Source of the DNA: an uncultured bacterium
GTDB lineage: Bacteria; Bacteroidota; Bacteroidia; Bacteroidales; Bacteroidaceae
NCBI GenBank assembly: GCA_905215575.1
Contig: CAJMQV010000038.1
Span: 1 to 14,126 of the forward strand
DNA: 14,126 nt
Direction of reading: 5' to 3'
Shown: positions 7,211-13,127 of the stretch, in pieces
Layout of the letters: the number at the start of each line of letters is the position of its first letter
Position numbering within the stretch: the first letter of the stretch is position 1
Program-made: the position numbers and the translations under genes
Notes under the pieces: model-generated
Told to the model about the DNA's origin: nothing
Databases searched by the model: none
What the model saw: the letters and a program-made list of their open reading frames with translations, nothing else

Positions 7211-7432
7211 TCAATAATAAAAGTTCAGGGCCAAGAACAGATATTCTTTTCCATCCTTGCAGCCGGACTCAAATTGAATTTTGTTTTCACGTGCCAGCCA
7301 TCCGATAGCTGCGTTCAAATCTCTGTCTGACAAGCCAGATTCTTTTTTCAGATCGCAGTACTCCCACCGTTTGTTATTGTTCAGCAGGTTCCATATGATA
7401 CCTGCATGAGCACCGATTGTGTTTTGGTTCAT
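7211..7432 (-). CDS. Small winged-helix DNA-binding-like protein (DUF2582/wHTH family)
   Basis: 73 residues. The frame is open further upstream to an ATG at 7498, but that start would cover the promoter, and homologues of this family begin close to MNQNTIGAHAGIIWNLL, so the ATG at 7432 is chosen. Residues 8-19 (AHAGIIWNLLNN), 26-36 (CDLKKESGLSD) and 37-50 (RDLNAAIGWLAREN) give the helix-turn-helix pattern, and 51-70 the wing strands (KIQFES..DGKEYLFLAL). Such proteins are common in Bacteroidetes and are thought to bind DNA; targets are unknown. It is monocistronic, with its own promoter and terminator, between the Nudix gene and potA. Regulation of either neighbour is possible but only suggested by position. 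Confidence 0.8.
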   Translation of the reverse strand: MNQNTIGAHAGIIWNLLNNNKRWEYCDLKKESGLSDRDLNAAIGWLARENKIQFESGCKDGKEYLFLALNFYY

Positions 7433-7469
7433 AATGATAGATTTTAAAAATGAAACAATATGTACAATG

Positions 7470-7499
7470 CAAATATAACCAAAACTGGCAACCTTCAAT
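7470..7499 (-). promoter_or_regulatory. Promoter of the winged-helix gene
   Basis: On the minus strand TATATTTG (7477 to 7470) matches TAnnTTTG perfectly; ATTG (7499 to 7496) lies 18 bases upstream. Predicted transcription start is near 7464, about 30 bases before the ATG at 7432. Its place argues against the longer ORF start at 7498. Confidence 0.55.
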
Positions 7500-7554
7500 G
7501 ACTTTTTTATACTTATTTTCTAAAAAATATACTGAAATATCGCTTTTATATGCT

Positions 7555-8133
7555 TTATGACATAAAAGAAAAACTATTCAGGCGGTCTTTTATTACAAAA
7601 TATTTCCAGAGAGGGGCCACCATGAGGGATTGTTTCAACTGATCGTTTTGCAACAGATTCCATACTTCCTGTTCGCTAAGCAGGTGTACGGACAAATCTT
7701 CTGCTGCATCAAGATGCTGCTCACTGATTCTTTCCACGTCCAAGGCCAGAAAACAATGTGTCAGATTATTGGTGGTGCTGGTATTTCCGGAAATATTCAT
7801 CAGTGGCAGCCATTTGCCATGCCCGTAACCGGTTTCTTCGAGCAGTTCCCTTTGAGCGGCCTGAAGCGGTGTTTCGTTGGGTTCGCATACTCCGGCGCAG
7901 ATTTCATAGCGGGTTTCTTCAATGCCGTGCCGGTATTGCCGTATCATGACAAACTCACCGGTGCGTGTGATAGCTATGGTGTTTACCCAATCCGGATACT
8001 CCAGTACATAATAATCCTTGATTTCCTGTCCGCCGGGCAATCGCACATGATCGCGGCGTGCTGTAAACCAAGGTTCCCGATACAGGTATTCCCGGTGCAG
8101 CACCTCCCATTTCCTGTCTTCGTTCTTTTCCAT
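7555..8133 (-). CDS. Nudix hydrolase, ADP-ribose pyrophosphatase-like
   Basis: 192 residues. The Nudix box is a perfect match to Gx5Ex7REUxEExGU at 81-103: G81, E87, then R95-E96, E99-E100, G102. This helix binds the divalent metals needed to split a nucleoside diphosphate linked to another group. The flanks (EFVMIRQYRHGIEETRYEIC, 60-79, and later E145 in AEDLSVHLLSEQE) resemble the NudF/ADP-sugar pyrophosphatase branch, so ADP-ribose or a related sugar nucleotide is the likely substrate, but this is inference. It begins 6 bases after the permease stop (8140) and is almost surely cotranscribed with the importer genes. No convincing terminator follows; the 7500-7554 spacer is AT-rich with weak hairpins only. 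Confidence 0.88.
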   Translation of the reverse strand: MEKNEDRKWEVLHREYLYREPWFTARRDHVRLPGGQEIKDYYVLEYPDWVNTIAITRTGEFVMIRQYRHGIEETRYEICAGVCEPNETPLQAAQRELLEETGYGHGKWLPLMNISGNTSTTNNLTHCFLALDVERISEQHLDAAEDLSVHLLSEQEVWNLLQNDQLKQSLMVAPLWKYFVIKDRLNSFSFMS

Positions 8134-8139
8134 AAGCTT

Positions 8140-9162
8140 TTATAGATTGTTGTTTCTTTGTTTCAGAATGATGTAGATAACGGTCGGGGCTCCGATAATC
8201 GGAGTCACTACGTTGAGGGGGAGGCTTCCTGAAGTGCCCGGCAGATTGCATAATAGATTGCACACCAGACTTAAAGCTCCACCCAAGAGTATTGTGGCCG
8301 GCATGAGATACTGATGTTGTGCCGTGCGCAGCAGGATGCGTGCCAGATGCGGGACGGCCAGTCCAATAAAGGAGATGGGACCACAGAACGCCGTTGTTGT
8401 AGCCGTGAGCAATCCGGTAACCCACAGGAGCATATTTCGGGTGCGCTTTATGGGAATACCCAGATTTTCGGCATAACGCTCACCTAACAGCAAGGCGTTG
8501 AGCGGTTTGATCAGCAGCAGGGCACCCGCCAGTCCTGCGAGTAGTAGGGCGCTGAATGCCGGCAGTTGTCCGAGTGAAACATTTCCAAAACTGCCTAATC
8601 CCCAGATCATGTAGGTAAATACACCGTCGGCCGATGCCTGATAATTCAGCAAGGCAATGGACGACGAAGTCAGATAACTGATCATGATTCCGGTGATAAG
8701 CAGCATCATGTTGTTGCGTAAAATGCTCGAAAGGAACAGCAGCAGGGCAATGATCAGCATGGCCCCGCCCAGTGCGGCGGCTACCGTCAGCAGAAAGCCG
8801 TTGAGCGAGATCAGATCGGTGGTGAGCGACCCGCCCATAAACAGAATCACCACAGCCACACCCATACTGGCTCCGCTGTTGATACCCAAGATGGAAGGGT
8901 CGGCCAGAGGGTTCTTGAAACAGGTTTGCAGAATCAGGCCGGAAGCAGCCAAAGCACATCCGCAGAGCAAGGCGGTGCAGGCCTGCGGCAATCGGTTGTC
9001 CAGTACGATATATTCCCAGCTTGCTTTTCCGGCTTCCGCTCCCCACAGGATATGCCACACCTCGGATGCCGGAATACGCACGGCACCCCAAAACAGATTG
9101 GCCAGAAAAAGAAGCGCTACGGCCAATATGCACAAAATGCTGTATGCCGTTTCTTTTCTCAT
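8140..9162 (-). CDS. FecCD-family permease (siderophore/heme/cobalamin ABC importer)
   Basis: 340 residues from the ATG at 9162, the usual FecCD length. The frame is open to 9294, but that would add 44 residues lying inside the preceding gene; the start at 9162 overlaps the stop of the binding-protein gene as ATGA (9159-9162). About ten hydrophobic spans. Family motifs: NPLADPSILGINSGA (84-98), GPISFIGLAVPHLAR (261-275, coupling helix region) and SLPLNVVTPIIGAP (313-326), with RLPQ at 57-60 where RLPR is usual. Forms a homodimeric channel with two ATPases of the FecE/BtuD type. No ATPase gene adjoins it; the matching family member in this window is 1685-2728. The substrate (iron-siderophore, heme or cobalamin) cannot be decided; no cobalamin riboswitch is seen upstream. 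Confidence 0.92.
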   Translation of the reverse strand: MRKETAYSILCILAVALLFLANLFWGAVRIPASEVWHILWGAEAGKASWEYIVLDNRLPQACTALLCGCALAASGLILQTCFKNPLADPSILGINSGASMGVAVVILFMGGSLTTDLISLNGFLLTVAAALGGAMLIIALLLFLSSILRNNMMLLITGIMISYLTSSSIALLNYQASADGVFTYMIWGLGSFGNVSLGQLPAFSALLLAGLAGALLLIKPLNALLLGERYAENLGIPIKRTRNMLLWVTGLLTATTTAFCGPISFIGLAVPHLARILLRTAQHQYLMPATILLGGALSLVCNLLCNLPGTSGSLPLNVVTPIIGAPTVIYIILKQRNNNL

Positions 9163-10292
9163 GGTATCGGAGTGAAATAACGGCTCTTCTCTCCCGGCAA
9201 CAGGTCGGGATGCAGCAGGCAGATCAGATCTTTCAGCAACAGTTGGGGCTGGAAGGGAGTTTCTTCGTAGAAGGGGATATACTGTGTGTTGCATCCATAG
9301 ATGCGTTTTTCTTTCCAGGCTCTGAAGCGTGTGTAAGGCTCATAGTCCTGTTTCAGTTGCCGGTAGCTTAACGGTTCTTTCTGATTGTATTTGATGAGCC
9401 ACACCTCGGCGTTTTCGGCCTGTTCGAGTACCGCCTCGAAGGGGAGAGGGATGGCACCACTGTTTTCCAGATGAGCAAACACATATTGTGCTCCCGCATC
9501 CTGATACAGTTGTCCCGAAGTACTGTTTCCACCCGGCACGAACCAGTTGGCGCCTGTCTTCATTTCGCAGAGCAGAGAAGGCTTATGCCGGCTTTCGGAC
9601 GCCAGCTTTTTCAAACGGTTGTATTCCGTTTCGATGCTCCGGAACAGGCTGTCAGCCTGGGCTTCCTTTCCGAAGAGCATACCGTAGAAACGCATCCATT
9701 CCGCACGTCCTAATGCGGAACCTTCCATATAATCGGCGCACTCTACGATGGGAATGCCCAATTTTCCGAGTTTTCCGTAGCTGCCGCTCTGTTCAAAAGG
9801 TGAAGGCATCAGGATTTCCGGATGCTGTTCCATAATCTGTTCTATATTAGGACTCATGCTATTGCCATAGTTGCGCACCGTGCCTTTCCGGATTTTTTCC
9901 TGAAGTTCCGGATTCAATATATACTCCGCGTCGCAGACTCCGTCCACACAGTTCGTGGCTTGCAGCAATTCCAACAGACTGTAATGGACTGAAGAATAGA
10001 CGACAGCACGGTTTACCGGAGTGCGGATTACCGTACCTTCGGGCAGGTTCTGTGGCAGCGGTTGGTTCTTATTGACCAGAACATACCGGTGCAGTATCTT
10101 TTCCGGTTGCCAGGGATTCTGTAGAATAGCTATTTGGCAACTGTCCTGCTGTATCAGGGTAATCAGGCGTGCATATTTCATGGGAATGGTGTCGCCGTGC
10201 TCCTGATTCTGTTGCGTTCTGCTGTTATGGCACGAGGCGAGTAGCAGTAGCAGGCAGGTCACGGTTGTCATGATACGTGTAAGTCCTTTCAT
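9159..10292 (-). CDS. Periplasmic-binding lipoprotein of an iron-complex/cobalamin ABC importer
   Basis: 377 residues. Lipoprotein signal peptide ending LLLLLASC, acylated Cys21. The two-lobed Peripla_BP_2 fold is recognisable: RAVVYSSVHYSLLELLQA (95-112), YGNSMSPNIEQIMEQHPEIL (142-161), LGIPIVECADYMEGSALGRA (178-197) and MKTGANWFVPGGNSTSGQ (244-261). E190 or E198 are candidates for the Glu that pairs with Arg of the permease, as in BtuF/FecB-type proteins. Delivers its ligand to the FecCD permease encoded immediately downstream (four-base overlap). A Cys pair within NCVDGVCDAEY (C115, C120) could form a disulfide. First gene of the three-gene operon with permease and Nudix hydrolase. Class is certain, ligand is not. 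Confidence 0.9.
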   Translation of the reverse strand: MKGLTRIMTTVTCLLLLLASCHNSRTQQNQEHGDTIPMKYARLITLIQQDSCQIAILQNPWQPEKILHRYVLVNKNQPLPQNLPEGTVIRTPVNRAVVYSSVHYSLLELLQATNCVDGVCDAEYILNPELQEKIRKGTVRNYGNSMSPNIEQIMEQHPEILMPSPFEQSGSYGKLGKLGIPIVECADYMEGSALGRAEWMRFYGMLFGKEAQADSLFRSIETEYNRLKKLASESRHKPSLLCEMKTGANWFVPGGNSTSGQLYQDAGAQYVFAHLENSGAIPLPFEAVLEQAENAEVWLIKYNQKEPLSYRQLKQDYEPYTRFRAWKEKRIYGCNTQYIPFYEETPFQPQLLLKDLICLLHPDLLPGEKSRYFTPIP

Positions 10293-10318
10293 TGTGTCTG
10301 TTGATTTATATTTCGGTT

Positions 10319-10350
10319 CAAAGATACGGATTTTAATCCAAACGAAAAAA
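10319..10350 (-). promoter_or_regulatory. Promoter of the binding protein-permease-Nudix operon
   Basis: TATCTTTG (10326 to 10319, minus strand) is a perfect -7 match. The -33 position 20 bases upstream is TTTT, which is part of the T-tract of the preceding terminator (10345-10352). Predicted start near 10313, about 20 bases before the ATG at 10292; the leader is far too short for a riboswitch. Confidence 0.55.
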
Positions 10351-10380
10351 AACTGCCCTGCGCTGAGCAGCGCAGGGCAG
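10345..10380 (-). terminator. Strong rho-independent terminator of the outer-membrane barrel gene
   Basis: On the minus strand CTGCCCTGCGCT pairs perfectly over 12 bases with AGCGCAGGGCAG (10380-10369 with 10364-10353) around a 4-base loop and is followed by eight T residues (10352-10345). GC-rich stem in an AT-rich spacer, about 46 bases past the stop codon. Confidence 0.95.
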
Positions 10381-10426
10381 AGTGCAATTAAGATTTTATC
10401 ATCAGATTATGATATTTCTTTTTTCT

Positions 10427-10996
10427 TTAGAAGGCGTATCCCAGTCGGATCAGGAAGTTGCTGGCACCACCGTCTATGTTTTCATTTGGATTGACAAATC
10501 CTCTTTGGTAAGCAAAGTCCAGATTGATGTTCTGATACCATAAACCGACACCGATAATCAATCCACCATCGCAACGGCGATAATCATTTACATCAGCAAT
10601 CTTCAGTTCGTCATATTTGCCGGCAATATCTACACCAAAGAATCCACCGATACGTCCGTCCAAGGCAATTCCGCTTCCCAGATCATATTTATAACCTATG
10701 GTCAATGGAATCTGTAAATTGTGGGCGCGATACTTAAAATCATTACCTATTTTGTAGTCAACCTTGTAACCACGGCTTCCGAAAAGCAAACCGCTGTTCC
10801 AATATAATCCGTTCTTAATGTAATTGTTGAATTCCAGACCAACATTGTATCCCGGATTCATATCGGCGTTATCGTAAATCTTGTCACCCACAAACTGGTT
10901 GGTTGCGAATCCTCCACGTAGAATAATGTCTGTTTGCGCATTTGCTGTTGCTCCCCACATCAGGGCGCCTGCCAGCACCATCATTAATTTTTTCAT
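10427..10996 (-). CDS. Small outer-membrane beta-barrel protein (PorT/OMP_b-brl_2-like)
   Basis: 189 residues. Clear Sec signal peptide MKKLMMVLAGALMWGATANA (1-20) with mature N-terminus at Q21. The mature part alternates short amphipathic strands and glycine/asparagine turns (LRGGFATNQFVGDKIYD, NVGLEFNNYIKNGLYWNSGL, IPLTIGYKYDLGSGIALDGR, NINLDFAYQRGFVN) and ends with a C-terminal aromatic, RLGYAF, the usual barrel-assembly signal. An eight-strand barrel of the OmpX/PorT size is expected. Function is unknown; members of this class are common in Bacteroidetes and mostly uncharacterised. Monocistronic, with its own promoter and a very strong terminator; divergent from the HAD phosphatase gene. 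Confidence 0.85.
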   Translation of the reverse strand: MKKLMMVLAGALMWGATANAQTDIILRGGFATNQFVGDKIYDNADMNPGYNVGLEFNNYIKNGLYWNSGLLFGSRGYKVDYKIGNDFKYRAHNLQIPLTIGYKYDLGSGIALDGRIGGFFGVDIAGKYDELKIADVNDYRRCDGGLIIGVGLWYQNINLDFAYQRGFVNPNENIDGGASNFLIRLGYAF

Positions 10997-11076
10997 ACTT
11001 CTTTTGTTTAGTTTAGTTGTTTATATTTTCAATTTTAAAAGCTTTCTGTGCTTCTCGATATTACGAATGTACGAAA

Positions 11077-11107
11077 TAAAAATATATTCCGATAAATTTA
11101 CCTCAAA
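11077..11107 (-). promoter_or_regulatory. Promoter of the outer-membrane barrel gene
   Basis: On the minus strand TTTG (11107 to 11104), a 19-base spacer, then TATTTTTA (11084 to 11077), a 7 of 8 match to TAnnTTTG. The resulting leader would be about 75 bases. The -33 box lies back to back with that of the divergent HAD gene. Confidence 0.5.
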
Positions 11108-11122
11108 AAAACACACTTTTTA

Positions 11123-11130
11123 TACCTTTG
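11123..11130 (+). promoter_or_regulatory. Candidate -7 box of the HAD phosphatase gene
   Basis: TACCTTTG is a perfect TAnnTTTG match 30 bases before the ATG at 11161. The best -33 candidate is TTTA (11097-11100) with a 22-base spacer, slightly long. It overlaps the divergent promoter of the barrel gene, so the two may compete or be co-regulated. Confidence 0.5.
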
Positions 11131-11160
11131 TTGTGGTTTTTATTATATTTTTCATAAGGT

Positions 11161-11820
11161 ATGAAGATTTCTACGATTGTTTTTGATTTAGATGGCACTC
11201 TGATGGATACCTTGCAGGATCTTGCAGAGAGTACAAACTATGCTCTGCGTGAGTATGGTTTTCCGCAGCACAGTATAGAAGCGGTCCGTTCGTTTGTAGG
11301 CAACGGAGTGCGTAAACTTATGGAACGTGCAGTTCCCCAGGGCACAGAAAATCCTATGTTTGAGGATGTTTTCCGTACTTTTAAAGAGCATTACGTAGCA
11401 CATTGCCGCGATCATAGTGGTTTGTATGATGGCATTGCCGATATGCTTCAGTCTTTGGCCGATTCCGGTTATCAGCTGGCTGTAGTTTCCAATAAACTGC
11501 AAGCCGGAGTGACCGAATTGCAGCAATCTTATTTTTCTTCGTGGATAAAGGTTGCGGTGGGAGAGCGCCCCGAGGTACGGCGCAAGCCGGCACCCGACAT
11601 GGTGTTTCAGGCTATCCGCGAATTGGGAGCCGATTTGCGTGAAACTGTTTATGTCGGCGACTCGGATGTGGATATAGAAACGGCCCGGCAGTGTGGCATT
11701 CCCTGCATCTCCGTATTATGGGGATTCCGTGACCGTGAGTTTTTGGAAACTTGCGGAGCTGCTCATTTTGCCGCAACTCCGCAAGATATTGTTCGTCTGA
11801 TCCGGAGGGGACTGGAGTAA
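11161..11820 (+). CDS. HAD-family hydrolase, phosphoglycolate phosphatase-like
   Basis: 219 residues, typical of the Gph/PGP group. All four HAD motifs are present: motif I FDLDGTLMDT with nucleophile D9 and acid/base D11; motif II Ser110 in AVVSNK; motif III Lys142 in RRKPAPD; motif IV GDSDVD with D167 and D171 for Mg2+. The alpha-helical cap lies between motif I and II (about 17-85). It removes phosphate from a small metabolite; 2-phosphoglycolate or pyrophosphate are possible substrates for this group but sequence alone does not decide. AAGG sits one base before the ATG, too close for a normal Shine-Dalgarno. Convergent with the SIMPL gene, stop codons 10 bases apart. Confidence 0.9.
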   Translation: MKISTIVFDLDGTLMDTLQDLAESTNYALREYGFPQHSIEAVRSFVGNGVRKLMERAVPQGTENPMFEDVFRTFKEHYVAHCRDHSGLYDGIADMLQSLADSGYQLAVVSNKLQAGVTELQQSYFSSWIKVAVGERPEVRRKPAPDMVFQAIRELGADLRETVYVGDSDVDIETARQCGIPCISVLWGFRDREFLETCGAAHFAATPQDIVRLIRRGLE

Positions 11821-11831
11821 TTATCTCCAGT
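11811..11831. terminator. Possible bidirectional hairpin between convergent genes
   Basis: ACTGGAG (11811-11817) and CTCCAGT (11825-11831) form a perfect 7-pair stem with loop TAATTAT. It covers the HAD stop codon and touches the SIMPL stop. Neither side has a T-tract, so it is not a classical intrinsic terminator; it may still stop or stabilise both transcripts. Confidence 0.4.
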
Positions 11832-12532
11832 TAATCCTCCAGAGCATAGTCGATAGTGGTCACTACGCGTATCTTCTTTATATGCGGAGTGTTGTCGTCA
11901 CGGTCTGAAATAGAGAATTGGCCCTGACTGGCTTTCTTGATCTTGCCCAATTTGCTTTCTGAGTCAATGGCGAATTTCTCGGCAGCCGCTCTGGCGTTTT
12001 TGGTAGCCGTTTCGATCATTTGCGGCTTGATGTCATTCAGGCCGGTGTATTCATATTGCACACCATAGCGGTATGGTTCGCCAGTAATCGCAATGCCCTG
12101 TTTGAGCAGTTCGCTCTGTTCATTGATCAGCTGGCGTACTAACTTCACCTGATTGGAGGTGACGGTGATCACAGAAGTGACATTATAACGGTAAGCCTGT
12201 TTGTTGCTGTTATATCGGTCCGCTTCGTTGTCGATGATGCTCGGGGCGCTGATACTGATCTCGTCATCCTTGATTCCCTTTTTCTTCAGGAAGTCAATGA
12301 TCTGTTTGTTTGTTTCCTGTATCTGTTGATAGATAGACGGCAGGTCGTTGCCCAGCAGACCATAAGCCAGTGGCCAGGTCACTTTATTGGCTTCCACTTC
12401 CATTTCAGCCAGGCCCTTCACGTTCACCGTGCGGTCTTTTTCCGTAAAAGAGTTCAGTCCCGATTGAATAAAATAACCACTTACAGCCACTCCTACGGCC
12501 AGGATGGCTGTTTCAACGATAAATTTTGCCAT
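11831..12532 (-). CDS. SIMPL-domain (DUF541) protein with N-terminal membrane anchor
   Basis: 233 residues. Residues about 5-24 (IVETAILAVGVAVSGYFIQS) are an uncleaved-looking signal anchor. The rest is a SIMPL domain: TVNVKGLAEMEVEANKVTW (35-53), the Q-rich helix IYQQIQETNKQIIDFLKKKG, ISISAPSI, RYNVTSVITVTSNQVKLVRQ, and the C-terminal ATKNARAAAEKFAIDSESKL helix followed by VVTTIDYALED. The protein would face the periplasm. SIMPL proteins include E. coli YggE (oxidative stress related) and oligomeric periplasmic proteins; the molecular role is not settled. No clear promoter: TATTTTTG on the minus strand (12608-12601) is a perfect -7 but lacks a -33. Confidence 0.88.
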   Translation of the reverse strand: MAKFIVETAILAVGVAVSGYFIQSGLNSFTEKDRTVNVKGLAEMEVEANKVTWPLAYGLLGNDLPSIYQQIQETNKQIIDFLKKKGIKDDEISISAPSIIDNEADRYNSNKQAYRYNVTSVITVTSNQVKLVRQLINEQSELLKQGIAITGEPYRYGVQYEYTGLNDIKPQMIETATKNARAAAEKFAIDSESKLGKIKKASQGQFSISDRDDNTPHIKKIRVVTTIDYALED

Positions 12533-12569
12533 AATTTTTTCTTTTAAAGGTCAGTTTGATAATAAGGTT

Positions 12570-12710
12570 ATGATAAAAAGGTTTTTGCAATCTCTTCCTG
12601 CAAAAATAGAGAAATATTTCTTGAAGTATCTCTTTTCTCTTACTTTTTTGATTTTTTGGCAAATAAGTCTTTCTGCTTTCACTTTGTTAGAGATTCCCGT
12701 GTTCTGCTGA
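12570..12710 (+). CDS. Possible 46-residue single-span membrane peptide
   Basis: ATG at 12570, stop TGA at 12708-12710. The peptide has a basic N-terminal half (MIKRFLQSLPAKIEKYFLKY) and a hydrophobic span of about 20 residues (LFSLTFLIFWQISLSAFTLL, 21-40), ending EIPVFC. AAGG stands two bases before the ATG, too close for a good ribosome site but similar to the HAD gene start. A possible promoter is TTTG (12525-12528), N22, TCAGTTTG (12551-12558). The stop codon lies inside the stem of an intrinsic terminator on the same strand, the arrangement expected of a short transcript. No family recognised. Chance ORFs with hydrophobic codons are common in T-rich DNA, hence the low confidence. Confidence 0.3.
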   Translation: MIKRFLQSLPAKIEKYFLKYLFSLTFLIFWQISLSAFTLLEIPVFC

Positions 12711-12724
12711 CAGGGCTTTTTTTT
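12696..12724 (+). terminator. Intrinsic terminator on the plus strand, no large gene upstream
   Basis: CCC-G-TGT (12696-12702) pairs with ACA-GGG (12710-12715), one bulged G, loop TCTGCTG, followed by C and eight T residues (12717-12724). The stem is modest but the T-tract is strong. The next large plus-strand gene upstream is the HAD phosphatase, 900 bases away and followed by an opposite-strand gene, so this terminator implies a short plus-strand transcript from about 12560. Confidence 0.5.
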
Positions 12725-12750
12725 CAAAAGAAGCATTTCAGAAAAACTTT

Positions 12751-12808
12751 TGCATAAATATACTGATATAATACACATGAAAACACACTTTATGCGTATA
12801 TTTATGCA
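12751..12808. repeat. 13-base perfect inverted repeat
   Basis: TGCATAAATATAC (12751-12763) and its exact reverse complement GTATATTTATGCA (12796-12808) are separated by 32 bases. Arms that long and perfect are unusual even in AT-rich DNA. The spacer includes TATAAT (12767-12772). It could be a cruciform or long-loop hairpin, or a paired operator. Confidence 0.6.
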
Positions 12809-12956
12809 TTTATTCAGGCAGAAAGCTGTTGAAATTCTTACTCGGAAGCAGAAAAAGCTCTCGGTTTATGGTTGAAAACATCGGGATGATTTTTTCAACT
12901 TGTCGTGACCAATCATTTTTAATCCGGTTTTCTTGCTTTTTAATGCTCTAAAAAGT

Positions 12957-12983
12957 TTCTCTTTTTGGAAGATAAAAAGAGAA
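12957..12983. repeat. 10-pair perfect hairpin next to a small ORF
   Basis: TTCTCTTTTT (12957-12966) and AAAAAGAGAA (12974-12983) form a perfect stem with a 7-base loop GGAAGAT. The right arm ends on the A of the ATG at 12983, so folding in RNA would hide the start region of the possible peptide. Confidence 0.5.
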
Positions 12984-13123
12984 TGAAGAAAGGTAATTTT
13001 TTGCTTTTCTGCGTTTTATTGCTTCTTACTCTGCTGAGCTTATCATTTTTCCGTACTTCCGGTTTTCAGTATGGAAAAAAACGGATTTTCAGTCACTTTT
13101 TCCGGCAAAGTGTCATTTTGTAA
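12983..13123 (+). CDS. Possible 46-residue single-span membrane peptide
   Basis: ATG at 12983, stop TAA at 13121-13123. Sequence begins MKKGNFLLFCVLLLLTLLSL: two lysines, then a strongly hydrophobic span (5-23), then a basic tail (FRTSGFQYGKKRIFSHFFRQ, 23-42) ending SVIL. It looks like a small inner-membrane peptide, or a signal peptide plus short remnant of a lost exported protein. No Shine-Dalgarno; a weak promoter TTTT-N19-TCTTTTTG (12937-12967) could serve. It ends four bases before the stop of the convergent DUF554 gene. No family recognised. Confidence 0.3.
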   Translation: MKKGNFLLFCVLLLLTLLSLSFFRTSGFQYGKKRIFSHFFRQSVIL

Positions 13124-13127
13124 ATAT

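Larger units (their letters stand above)
12533..13127. other. AT-rich intergenic stretch with inverted repeats and possible small ORFs
   Basis: This spacer of about 595 bases holds no gene of normal size. It contains two possible 46-codon membrane peptides (12570-12710 and 12983-13123), an intrinsic terminator (12696-12724), a 13-base inverted repeat (12751-12763/12796-12808), a 10-base stem (12957-12983), and a hairpin GTTGAAAA...TTTTCAAC (12871-12899) with an inner CAT/ATG pairing. A 32-codon ORF starts at 12777 between the arms of the inverted repeat; I do not consider it supported. Short repeats such as TCCGGTTTTC (near 12923 and 13058) and TTTTCAGT (13063-13070, 13086-13093) recur. It may carry small RNAs, remnants of a lost gene, or both. 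Confidence 0.5.

Noticed and set aside
7500..7554. Terminator after the Nudix gene
   Set aside because: Only AT pairs with short arms (ATATA/TATAT) before T-rich sequence; not distinguishable from background.
8480..9133. 217-codon minus-strand ORF inside the FecCD permease gene
   Set aside because: It is another frame of the permease, which has full family motifs; the shadow ORF has compositionally odd protein (rich in R, S, H) and no family.
9163..9294. Longer N-terminus for the FecCD permease
   Set aside because: The extra 44 residues are not hydrophobic or family-like and lie inside the binding-protein gene; the ATGA overlap at 9159-9162 gives a natural start.
10293..10426. Cobalamin riboswitch upstream of the binding-protein operon
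   Set aside because: The leader is about 20 bases and the upstream DNA is a terminator; there is no room and no B12-box-like sequence.
12551..12778. 75-codon minus-strand ORF just upstream of the SIMPL gene
   Set aside because: Lysine/isoleucine-rich translation of AT-rich spacer, no motif or ribosome site, and it crosses the plus-strand terminator and the inverted repeat. I see no support for coding.
13071..13106. Terminator for the DUF554 gene on the minus strand
   Set aside because: There is a seven-T run, but the preceding stem is only CGGA/TCCG with a 15-base loop, too weak to call.
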